A stretch of 6,085 bases of DNA. It comes from Lachnospiraceae bacterium UBA3802 (lineage in GTDB: Bacteria; Bacillota; Clostridia; Lachnospirales; Lachnospiraceae). Positions 1-5,671 of this stretch are shown piece after piece. Location of the stretch: contig DFEM01000033.1 in assembly GCA_002369155.1 (NCBI GenBank), positions 1 to 6,085 of the forward strand, in the 5' to 3' direction. The translations under genes and the position numbers were made by a program. The first letter of the stretch is position 1. Every line of letters starts with the position of its first letter. The notes under the pieces are model-generated. The model worked only from the letters and a program-made list of their open reading frames with translations, had not been told where the DNA came from and made no database searches.

Positions 1-1
1 C

Positions 2-538
2 GGTGCATTCATCGATCTCGGCGGAATCGACGGATTACTTCATATCAAAGAGATGAGCTGGGGCAGAATCGAAAGCGCTAAGAAGCTTTACAAAGCCGGA
101 GATAAGGTTAAAGTTCTTATCAAAGAAATCAACGGAACAAGAATTTCTCTTTCAACAAAGTTTGAAGATGAGAATCCCTGGAAAGATTTAAGTGCAAGAT
201 TTCCTGTCGGAAGCGTTGTAACAGGTAAAGTTGCAAGAATGACAGATTTCGGCGCATTCGTACAGCTTGAAGGCGGAGTAGATGCACTTCTTCACGTATC
301 ACAGATTTCAAAGAACCACATCGAAAAACCTTCGGATGTTCTTAAGATCGGCGATGAAGTTACAGCAGAAGTTACCGAAGTTAATGAAGAAAACAACAGA
401 ATCAGCCTTTCCGTAAGAGCTTTATTACAGCCTAAGAAAGATAAAGAAGCTGAAGGCGATGATAACAGCGAATACACATCAGTTGATGTTGACGCTATCG
501 TAGCAGCTGACTCTGAAGCAGAAAAGACTGAAGAATAA
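2..538 (+). CDS. S1 RNA-binding domain protein, 3' end (ribosomal protein S1-like or IspH-S1 fusion); 5' partial
   Basis: The gene is cut by the left edge; the reading frame is open from base 2, so the ATG at 53 is internal and not the start. The 178 visible residues hold the rear of one S1 domain (about residues 1-53, with GAFIDLGGIDGLLHI at its front) and one complete S1 domain (about 68-140, with DFGAFVQL, GGVDALLHVSQIS and the closing NRISLSVRAL). A strongly acidic, low-complexity tail follows (about 144-178). S1 domains are OB folds that bind single-stranded RNA. Tandem copies with this spacing are typical of ribosomal protein S1, which helps bring mRNA to the 30S subunit. In many Clostridia the same repeats are fused behind IspH, the last enzyme of the MEP isoprenoid pathway; the missing N-terminus prevents a choice, so no symbol is given. 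A terminator follows 25 bases after the stop, so this is the end of its transcription unit. The S1 family call is very sure; the exact protein is not. Confidence 0.93.
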   Translation, partial: GAFIDLGGIDGLLHIKEMSWGRIESAKKLYKAGDKVKVLIKEINGTRISLSTKFEDENPWKDLSARFPVGSVVTGKVARMTDFGAFVQLEGGVDALLHVSQISKNHIEKPSDVLKIGDEVTAEVTEVNEENNRISLSVRALLQPKKDKEAEGDDNSEYTSVDVDAIVAADSEAEKTEE

Positions 539-562
539 TCTTTTCAAATTAAATTAACTCTT

Positions 563-596
563 AAGAGAAGGTACAATTTAAGTGCCTTCTCTTTTT
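563..596 (+). terminator. Intrinsic terminator of the S1-domain gene
   Basis: A 12-base-pair stem pairs 563-574 with 582-593, with one G-U pair (572/584) and a 7-base loop AATTTAA. The run of five T at 592-596 overlaps the stem foot and follows directly. This is a textbook rho-independent terminator, placed 25 bases after the stop codon of the S1-domain gene. It separates that gene from cheR, which therefore needs its own promoter. Confidence 0.9.
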
Positions 597-611
597 AAAT
601 GTAGTATAATA
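597..611 (+). promoter_or_regulatory. Candidate promoter -10 region for cheR
   Basis: The sequence AAATGTAGTATAATA contains a perfect TATAAT at 605-610, directly after the upstream terminator and about 96 bases before the cheR start codon. No good TTGACA-like -35 lies 16-18 bases upstream; that position falls inside the terminator stem. Transcription would begin near 617 and give a leader of about 90 bases. The same 15 bases, with one change, occur on the minus strand upstream of the exonuclease gene (2664-2678), which supports a shared promoter element. The call rests on the -10 match, position and recurrence only. Confidence 0.45.
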
Positions 612-620
612 GACTATATC

Positions 621-641
621 GTTATAAGAAACACTTATAAC
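621..641. repeat. Perfect 8-bp inverted repeat in the cheR leader
   Basis: GTTATAAG at 621-628 is repeated in perfect inversion as CTTATAAC at 634-641, with a 5-base spacer AAACA. It starts 11 bases after the candidate -10 TATAAT, around the predicted transcription start. It could be an operator for a dimeric repressor or an RNA hairpin at the 5' end of the cheR transcript. There is no T run after it, so it does not look like a terminator. I do not recognise the site as belonging to a known regulator. Confidence 0.6.
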
Positions 642-651
642 AAAGCGGTAC

Positions 652-672
652 TTGATATGTAATCAATATCAA
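652..672. repeat. Second inverted repeat in the cheR leader
   Basis: TTGATAT at 652-658 and ATATCAA at 666-672 form a perfect 7-base inverted repeat around a 7-base spacer GTAATCA. It lies 10 bases after the first palindrome and 20 bases before the cheR ribosome binding site. Its right arm and loop can also pair with the cheR start region (TTGATA at 707-712 and TGATTA at 715-720), so it might affect translation. This may be chance in AT-rich DNA. Confidence 0.45.
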
Positions 673-692
673 ATGTGAAAAAATATTAGAAC

Positions 693-699
693 GAGGAAG
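693..699 (+). promoter_or_regulatory. Ribosome binding site fixing the TTG start of cheR
   Basis: GAGGAAG lies 7 bases before the TTG at 707. The only nearby ATG (714-716) is out of frame. This spacing supports TTG as the true start. Confidence 0.75.
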
Positions 700-706
700 A
701 TTTAAA

Positions 707-1492
707 TTGATAAATGATTATGAATCCTTCAAAAAAGAAGTATATAATCTGACAAAAATAGATTTGAATGCTTATAAAGAAAAGCAGATGAAAAGAAGAA
801 TCGATACTCTGATTCTGAGGCACCGTCTTACCGGATATGACAGCTTTGTCAATTCGCTTAGAACCGACAATGATGTGCTTGAAGATTTCGTAAATTACCT
901 TACTATCAATGTGTCTGAGTTTTACAGAAATCCGGATCAGTGGGAAATTCTTGAAAGAGATGTGATTCCTCTTTTAAAAAAGAGATTCAACTCTGACATT
1001 AAGGTCTGGAGTGCTGCGTGCTCGACAGGCGATGAGCCCTATTCCCTGGCAATGACTTTTAATAAGCAGATGAAACCAACGGATTATTCAATCTATGCTA
1101 CGGATATAGACAAGCAGGTACTTGATCAGGCAAAGAATGGTGTTTATTCCAAAAAATCGATAGCGTTGCTTCCGAAGGAATACGCGGTTAAGTATTTGAA
1201 ACCTACCACCGAGCAGACATTTCAAATCGATCCTTCGTTAAAGAAATCGATAAAATTTGAAAGACATAATCTGCTTTTGGATCCTTTTCCAAAGAATTTA
1301 AGCCTTATAGTATGCAGAAATGTTCTTATTTATTTTACGGAAGAGGTAAAAGAAGTTTTATTTGAAAAGTTTTATGAATCTCTCGCGCCCGGAGGAATAT
1401 TATTCCTTGGTGCAACAGAGCAGATGATTAATTATAAACAGATAGGATATGAGAGACTGGCTTCGTTCTTTTTTGAGAAGCCTTTTAAGTAA
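707..1492 (+). CDS. cheR: CheR-type chemotaxis receptor (MCP) glutamate methyltransferase
   Basis: CheR transfers methyl groups from S-adenosylmethionine to glutamate side chains of chemoreceptors and, with the esterase CheB, sets receptor adaptation; it acts in the cytoplasm at receptor arrays. The 261 residues match the usual size of the short Bacillus-type CheR. A helical N-terminal domain (about 1-75) ends in the conserved TINVSEFYRNPDQW (66-79). The Rossmann methyltransferase domain follows, with the SAM loop WSAACSTGDEPYSLAM (101-116), the acidic strand end YATDID (130-135), CRNVLIYF (203-210) and LFLGATE (232-238). There is no C-terminal TPR or pentapeptide tether. The start is TTG at 707, chosen because GAGGAAG (693-699) lies 7 bases upstream and no in-frame ATG fits. 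The gene is alone: a terminator precedes it and a convergent gene follows, with no other chemotaxis gene visible. Confidence 0.95.
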   Translation: MINDYESFKKEVYNLTKIDLNAYKEKQMKRRIDTLILRHRLTGYDSFVNSLRTDNDVLEDFVNYLTINVSEFYRNPDQWEILERDVIPLLKKRFNSDIKVWSAACSTGDEPYSLAMTFNKQMKPTDYSIYATDIDKQVLDQAKNGVYSKKSIALLPKEYAVKYLKPTTEQTFQIDPSLKKSIKFERHNLLLDPFPKNLSLIVCRNVLIYFTEEVKEVLFEKFYESLAPGGILFLGATEQMINYKQIGYERLASFFFEKPFK

Positions 1493-1521
1493 AAACAACG
1501 GACCCCGAAAGGTCCGTTGTT
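1491..1521 (-). terminator. Intrinsic terminator of the exonuclease gene, shared convergent hairpin
   Basis: An 11-base-pair perfect stem pairs 1494-1504 with 1511-1521, with a 6-base loop CCGAAA. On the minus strand the stem starts 3 bases after the exonuclease stop codon and runs into five U (complement of the A run 1491-1495), a classic terminator. On the plus strand the stem starts 1 base after the cheR stop, but only a weak TAAATT follows, so its use for cheR is possible and less certain. Confidence 0.88.
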
Positions 1522-1524
1522 AAA

Positions 1525-2625
1525 TTATACATTAAGCATGTTCTGCAAAATATGTTCTGCATATTTGTTGAAGCTTTCTCTGGAAGTTTTGAATTCCGGT
1601 GTAAGCTCGAAGAATAATTGATGATCTCTGTAATCTCTCTTGTAGAATGGCTCAAAGAGTACGCTCCACTGGGGAAGATAAGTAGAAGCCTTACGTGTAT
1701 AGCATGTTAATGCACTTGCAGGTTCTTTATGATCTTTTTCGATAAACTGTGCAACCGATTTGTGAACCGCCATGTCCTCGTGGATGAGATAATAGTAATC
1801 TCTGTAGTTCGAATAGAAGTATTTCATTTCTTCTTCGAAAAGAGGAACTTTTAAGATTCCGTCAATTCCCTCGCAAGTGAAGTAGCAGCCGTTAGCTGTA
1901 TATGAGAGAGGAACGGGAATCGGAGTTCTGAAACGTAGTGTCAGGATAAGTTCCTGGCGCTTTTTATTTTCGTAATCATTGTAATAATTGGCTTTAACCT
2001 TCATGACACGAATTGATTTGTTAAACAAATCGGGAATGGCAAGAAGAGTAACCATGTGAAGCATGCCTTCGACGTCTTCCTTATTGTGAAGGAGAATGGC
2101 TTCCATGATGCTTTCGTCTTTGTTGCAGACGAATTCATGATAATAATTGATGAGTTCGCCGCCGTCGAGTCTGTCACGTCTTATCATTCCGAGGAATGTC
2201 TGAAGTGTTTTCTGTCTGCAGTCTTCGAGCTTCATGAAGTTTTTGTAAGGCTTGATTCTTTTATAGATATCAAGTCCGTCGAAGTTTGCAAAATCAAAAT
2301 TATATTCATACTGCTGACATTTCTGCTCAAGGAAAGGAATGTCAAACTGATTTCCGTTGAAATGAATGAGAAAAGAGTAGTTAACGCTGAATTCGAGAAA
2401 TGCCTTCAATACGTCGTTTTCTTCTTCGTAATTCTCGGCAAGCCACTGAATTAACTGCCATTCTTCATTCTCGTAATATGCACATCCGATCATGTAAAGA
2501 TTGGAGCTTCTTGCAGAAAAACCGGTAGTTTCAATATCAAGAAAAAGAATATCTTTAATCGGAGCCAATGTTTCCAAAGGGTAATTTATTTCTTTTATAG
2601 CTGTCGAACACTGGATAGTTTTCAT
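1525..2625 (-). CDS. YprB-like RNase H-fold 3'-5' exonuclease (DEDDh) with an unrecognised C-terminal domain
   Basis: Residues about 25-200 of 366 form an RNase H-like 3'-5' exonuclease domain of the YprB/DnaQ-like family. Motif I is FLDIETTGF with D30 and E32. Motif II is HFNGNQFDIPFL with D95. Motif III is HNKEDVEGM, where H180 and D184 give the HxxxD spacing of a DEDDh enzyme. All expected metal-binding acids are present, so it should be an active two-metal nuclease. Substrate and pathway are unknown; the family is poorly studied. The C-terminal half (about 205-366) is rich in Tyr and Phe and is not recognised; it does not read like the TPR repeats reported for Bacillus YprB. The frame is also open to a TTG at 2640, but the ATG at 2625 is chosen because GGAAGG (2633-2638) sits 7 bases upstream. 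The gene is a single unit, convergent with cheR and divergent from rnfC. Confidence 0.85.
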   Translation of the reverse strand: MKTIQCSTAIKEINYPLETLAPIKDILFLDIETTGFSARSSNLYMIGCAYYENEEWQLIQWLAENYEEENDVLKAFLEFSVNYSFLIHFNGNQFDIPFLEQKCQQYEYNFDFANFDGLDIYKRIKPYKNFMKLEDCRQKTLQTFLGMIRRDRLDGGELINYYHEFVCNKDESIMEAILLHNKEDVEGMLHMVTLLAIPDLFNKSIRVMKVKANYYNDYENKKRQELILTLRFRTPIPVPLSYTANGCYFTCEGIDGILKVPLFEEEMKYFYSNYRDYYYLIHEDMAVHKSVAQFIEKDHKEPASALTCYTRKASTYLPQWSVLFEPFYKRDYRDHQLFFELTPEFKTSRESFNKYAEHILQNMLNV

Positions 2626-2632
2626 TAGATTT

Positions 2633-2638
2633 CCTTCC
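2633..2638 (-). promoter_or_regulatory. Ribosome binding site that decides the exonuclease start
   Basis: On the minus strand GGAAGG lies 7 bases before the ATG at 2625-2623. The TTG at 2640-2638 is the alternative in-frame start, but it overlaps this site and has no good ribosome binding site of its own. The protein therefore most likely begins MKTIQ, five residues shorter than the longest reading frame. Confidence 0.75.
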
Positions 2639-2663
2639 AAACTACTATTTTTACATACATAAG

Positions 2664-2678
2664 TATTTTACTACATTT
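2664..2678 (-). promoter_or_regulatory. Candidate -10 region for the exonuclease gene
   Basis: Read on the minus strand, this is AAATGTAGTAAAATA, identical to the element before cheR (597-611) except for one base inside the -10 hexamer (TAAAAT for TATAAT). The hexamer (2665-2670) ends 39 bases before the ATG at 2625. A perfect TATAAT also occurs on this strand at 2686-2691 and is an alternative. Neither has a convincing -35 element. Confidence 0.4.
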
Positions 2679-2706
2679 TAAAAAAATTATATAGTATTTT
2701 TAAAAA

Positions 2707-2721
2707 ATAAGTAGTAAGATA
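2707..2721 (+). promoter_or_regulatory. Candidate -10 region for the rnf operon
   Basis: ATAAGTAGTAAGATA shares 11 of 15 positions with the element before cheR, including GTAGTA and the closing ATA. The hexamer TAAGAT (2715-2720) ends 40 bases before the rnfC start codon, almost the same distance as on the exonuclease side. No good -35 is seen. A redox-responsive operator could be expected here, but I find no Rex-like palindrome. Confidence 0.35.
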
Positions 2722-2744
2722 TTAAAGGCTATTTTTAAAAAGAG

Positions 2745-2753
2745 AAAGGGAGG
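2745..2753 (+). promoter_or_regulatory. Strong ribosome binding site fixing the TTG start of rnfC
   Basis: AAAGGGAGG ends 7 bases before the TTG at 2761, ideal spacing. The encoded N-terminus then matches the RnfC family start (short leader, then GGIHP), so TTG is very likely used despite being a weaker start codon. Confidence 0.85.
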
Positions 2754-2760
2754 CAAGGCT

Positions 2761-4080
2761 TTGTTTACATTTCACGGTGGTATTCACCCCTATGACGGAA
2801 AAGACATTTCAAAGGATAAGCCGATAGTAAACTATCAGCCCAAAGGCTTAATGGTATATCCTTTGTCTCAGCATATAGGCGCACCTTGTGAGCCTGTTGT
2901 TGAAATTGGGGAACATGTATTGGTTGGACAACTTATTGCCAAGGAAACGGGGTTTGTTTCATCTCCGATATATTCGTCAGTTTCGGGTACCGTAAAAGCA
3001 ATTGAACCCAGAAGAATCATAACAGGTGACCATGTTAAGGCCATCGTTATCGAGAATGACGGGTTATATGAAGAAGTTGAATTTACACCCAATCCCGATT
3101 ACACGAAGCTTACCAGAGAAGAGATTGTTTCTCTCATCCAGAAAGCCGGTATTGTCGGCATGGGTGGTGCGGGATTCCCGACACATGTTAAGGTTTCTCC
3201 CAAGGAACCCGATAAGATTGAGTACATCATCGCTAACTGTGCCGAATGCGAACCTTATTTGACGAGTGACTATCGTATTATGATAGAGACACCCGAAAAG
3301 CTGGTTGAAGGTCTTCGCATAGAACTTTCATTATTTAATAATGCAAGAGGTATTCTTGCAGTTGAGGACAATAAACCTGATTGTATCAAGATTCTTAAGG
3401 AACTCACCAAGAACGATGAGAGAATCACGGTTATCCCTCTTAAGACCAAGTATCCTCAGGGATCTGAGCGTCATCTTATTTTTGCTACCACAAAAAGAGC
3501 AATCAATTCATCCATGCTTCCTTCGGATGCGGGATGTATCGTAAATAACGTAGATACCATTTGTTCCATCTACCAGGCAGTAGTTGAGGGCAAGCCCTTA
3601 ATGCAGAGAATCGTTACCGTTACAGGTGACTGCATTAAGAATCCTCAGAACTTCAGAGTGCCCATCGGAACAAATTATCATGAGCTTGTAGATGAAGCAG
3701 GCGGATTTATAAAAGAACCCGAAAAGATCATTTCCGGCGGTCCCATGATGGGATTTGCTATTTTCGATCTTGACGTACCCGCTACCAAGACTTCGTCTGC
3801 GCTTCTTTGTCTTTCCAAGGATTCGATCCCTTCGACAACAGAGACTGCATGTATCAACTGCGGAAGATGTGTGGAAGTCTGCCCCGGAAGAGTAGTACCT
3901 TCCAAACTTGCTGACTTTGCGCAGAACGGAGACAGAGAACAGTTTGAAAAATACAATGGTATGGAATGCTGCGAATGCGGATGCTGCAGTTATATCTGCC
4001 CTGCAAAGCGTTACCTTACCCAGTCCATTAAATCAATGAGAAGAATGATTCTCGCCGACAGAAAGAAAGGGGGTAAATAA
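2761..4080 (+). CDS. rnfC: Rnf electron transport complex subunit C (RnfC)
   Basis: RnfC is the peripheral, NADH-side subunit of the ion-pumping ferredoxin:NAD+ oxidoreductase. The 439 residues match the compact clostridial form without the long C-terminal extension of some proteobacterial RnfC. The N-terminus carries GGIHP (6-10), then a barrel-sandwich region with GAPCEPVVEIGEHVLVGQLIA (40-60) and SVSGTVKAI (73-81). The NuoF-like nucleotide/flavin fold has GIVGMGGAGFPTHVK (130-144) and AECEPYLTSDYR (161-172). Later come YPQGSERHLI, a GGPMMG signature and two ferredoxin-type clusters: C364-x2-C367-x2-C370-x3-C374-P and C403-x2-C406-x2-C409-x3-C413-P. These bind two [4Fe-4S] centres. No membrane segment is apparent, as expected. 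It starts at TTG and is the first gene of the operon, 2 bases before rnfD; its last codons contain the rnfD ribosome binding site. Confidence 0.97.
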   Translation: MFTFHGGIHPYDGKDISKDKPIVNYQPKGLMVYPLSQHIGAPCEPVVEIGEHVLVGQLIAKETGFVSSPIYSSVSGTVKAIEPRRIITGDHVKAIVIENDGLYEEVEFTPNPDYTKLTREEIVSLIQKAGIVGMGGAGFPTHVKVSPKEPDKIEYIIANCAECEPYLTSDYRIMIETPEKLVEGLRIELSLFNNARGILAVEDNKPDCIKILKELTKNDERITVIPLKTKYPQGSERHLIFATTKRAINSSMLPSDAGCIVNNVDTICSIYQAVVEGKPLMQRIVTVTGDCIKNPQNFRVPIGTNYHELVDEAGGFIKEPEKIISGGPMMGFAIFDLDVPATKTSSALLCLSKDSIPSTTETACINCGRCVEVCPGRVVPSKLADFAQNGDREQFEKYNGMECCECGCCSYICPAKRYLTQSIKSMRRMILADRKKGGK

Positions 4081-4082
4081 AA

Positions 4083-5018
4083 ATGGATAAGAAATTAAAA
4101 GTATCCTCGAACCCTCACGTCAGAGACGGCATGTCGACAAGAGGAATCATGCTTGCGGTAATTATCGCATTAATGCCTACCACGATTTTCGGTGTTATCA
4201 ATTTCGGCTATCATGCTCTTTTGGTAATTCTCGTATCCATAGGCTTTTCGGTACTTGCTGAATTTGTAATGTGTAAAATATTAAAGAAGCCCGTTTCTGT
4301 GGGAGACTGCTCTGCCATAGTTACAGGTCTTTTGCTTGCGCTTAACCTTCCCGCCGGATTTCCTCTTTGGATGACGGCTCTTGGCGCGTGTTTTGCAATC
4401 GTAGTCGTAAAGATGCTTTTTGGCGGCCTAGGTCAGAACTTCATGAACCCTGCACTCGGTGCCAGATGCTTCCTTGTCATTTCTTTTGCAAAATATATGA
4501 CAAACTTCGAATGTGATGCGTATACAGGCCCTACACCTTTGGCAATCGTTAAGGCAGGCGGCGAAGTAAACATCTTTGACATGGTAATCGGTCATACAGC
4601 CGGTACAATCGGTGAGACAAGCATGATTGCCATTGTTCTCGGTGCCTGCTTCCTTATAGCTCTTGGAATCATAGATTTGAAGATTCCCGGAATGTATATT
4701 TTATCTTTTGTAATCTTTATCCTCATTTTCTCAAAGAGAGGATTTGATTTAAATTACATCTGCGCACAACTTGCAGGCGGCGGACTTATGCTCGGTGCTT
4801 TCTTTATGGCTACCGATTACGTAACAAGGCCGATTACCAAGAAGGGCCAGTATCTCTTCGGTATAATTCTTGGTATTTTAACCGGTGTATTCAGAATTTT
4901 CGGACCCGGTGCGGAGGGAGTTTCTTTTGCGATTATCTTAGGAAACCTTCTCGTTCCGCTTATTGAGAAGATTACTCTTCCTAAAGCTTTCGGTAAAGGA
5001 GGAGAGAATTCACTATGA
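4083..5018 (+). CDS. rnfD: Rnf electron transport complex subunit D (RnfD), integral membrane flavoprotein
   Basis: RnfD is the NqrB-related membrane subunit that carries a covalently bound FMN and is thought to take part in ion translocation. The 311 residues open with SSNPHVRD, typical of the family, and contain about nine or ten hydrophobic helices. Signature stretches are LNLPAGFPLW (87-96), GGLGQNFMNPALGARCF (114-130), GAFFMATDYVTRPIT (238-252) and EGVSFAIILGNLLVPLIE (278-295). The loop TGPTPL (148-153) corresponds to the SGAT-type flavinylation site, making Thr151 the likely FMN attachment point; Pro150 replaces the usual Ala. Attachment would require an ApbE flavin transferase, not in this window. 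Its ribosome binding site AAAGGGGG (4066-4073) lies in the rnfC end, and its stop overlaps the rnfG start by 4 bases, implying translational coupling. Confidence 0.97.
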   Translation: MDKKLKVSSNPHVRDGMSTRGIMLAVIIALMPTTIFGVINFGYHALLVILVSIGFSVLAEFVMCKILKKPVSVGDCSAIVTGLLLALNLPAGFPLWMTALGACFAIVVVKMLFGGLGQNFMNPALGARCFLVISFAKYMTNFECDAYTGPTPLAIVKAGGEVNIFDMVIGHTAGTIGETSMIAIVLGACFLIALGIIDLKIPGMYILSFVIFILIFSKRGFDLNYICAQLAGGGLMLGAFFMATDYVTRPITKKGQYLFGIILGILTGVFRIFGPGAEGVSFAIILGNLLVPLIEKITLPKAFGKGGENSL

Positions 5019-5671
5019 AAATTTCAAATGAAGAAATAGTTAAGATCATAAAAGATACCGCCGTAATTTTCGGTATCACACTTGTAGCAGGACTCGGACT
5101 TGGATTTGTATACGAACTTACCAAAGAACCTATTGCTACACAGGAAGCTCAGGCCCAGGCTGATGCCTGCAATGAAGTTTTCAAAGAAATTAACGAAGCC
5201 GGAGTTTTGGAAAGCGTTGAAACTCTTACTTTCAATCCCATCGATGTTGACGCATCAATCAGCGATAAGTTAAAAGCCGAAGGATATGATGTGGCTTACG
5301 TCGACAGCGTGTATGAAGCAAAGAAAGCTGACGGATCTTTATACGGATATGTAATCGGCGTAACTTCCACAAAGGGTTACGGCGGAAACATCTGCTTCTA
5401 TATGGGTGTAACCACAGACAATATGCTCAAAGGAATCTCAATTCTTTCGATTTCGGAGACTCCCGGTCTTGGTATGAACGCAGAGAACGTACTTGTTCCT
5501 CAGTTCAGAAACAAGAAACTTGAAGAGTATAAGGTAGTTAAAACCGGAGCTGCTTCATCTGATGAAATCGATGCCATCACCTCGGCAACGATTACTTCAA
5601 ATGCAGTTACAAACGGTGTTAATACAGGTGTGAGATATTACACAATCTTAAGCGAAGGAGGGGAGAACTAA
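5015..5671 (+). CDS. rnfG: Rnf electron transport complex subunit G (RnfG), FMN-binding
   Basis: RnfG is the NqrC-related subunit: a single N-terminal membrane helix (about 13-33, ending VAGLGLGFVYEL) anchors an FMN-binding domain on the outer face of the membrane. The 218 residues are a normal family length. The FMN_bind domain shows GYVIGVTSTKGYGGNI (111-126), ETPGLGMNA (148-156) and the attachment motif DAITSATITS (186-195). Thr192 is the likely residue to which FMN is joined by a phosphoester bond; Ser190 stands where Gly is most common. The stretch between helix and domain (about 40-90) is hydrophilic and helical, rich in Ala, Gln and Glu. The ATG overlaps the rnfD stop (ATGA), with AAAGGAGG upstream at 4995-5002 inside rnfD. 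The stop overlaps the rnfE start (TAATG). Confidence 0.96.
   Translation: MKISNEEIVKIIKDTAVIFGITLVAGLGLGFVYELTKEPIATQEAQAQADACNEVFKEINEAGVLESVETLTFNPIDVDASISDKLKAEGYDVAYVDSVYEAKKADGSLYGYVIGVTSTKGYGGNICFYMGVTTDNMLKGISILSISETPGLGMNAENVLVPQFRNKKLEEYKVVKTGAASSDEIDAITSATITSNAVTNGVNTGVRYYTILSEGGEN

Noticed and set aside
53..538. A complete 161-residue S1 protein starting at ATG 53
   Set aside because: The same frame is open to base 2 and encodes the front of the S1 domain (GAFIDLGGIDGLLHI), so this Met is internal.
596..625. A sigma-28 (flagellar) promoter before cheR
   Set aside because: A TAAA at 596-599 is present, but the downstream part matches GCCGATAT at only 5 of 8 positions and the spacing of 18 is too long. 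The TATAAT at 605-610 explains the region better.
2056..2454. A 132-codon plus-strand open frame inside the exonuclease gene
   Set aside because: It lies antisense to the conserved nuclease domain, has no ribosome binding site of note and its translation resembles no protein; it is a shadow of the minus-strand gene.
2641..2760. A Rex (NADH-sensing) operator controlling the rnf operon
   Set aside because: No palindrome resembling TTGTTAA-N4-TTAACAA is present; the inverted repeat here is explained by two back-to-back -10-like elements in AT-rich DNA.
3678..3956. Minus-strand and other-frame open frames within rnfC
   Set aside because: They overlap conserved RnfC coding sequence including the first Fe-S cluster motif, and their translations are low-complexity Ser/Leu-rich shadows.
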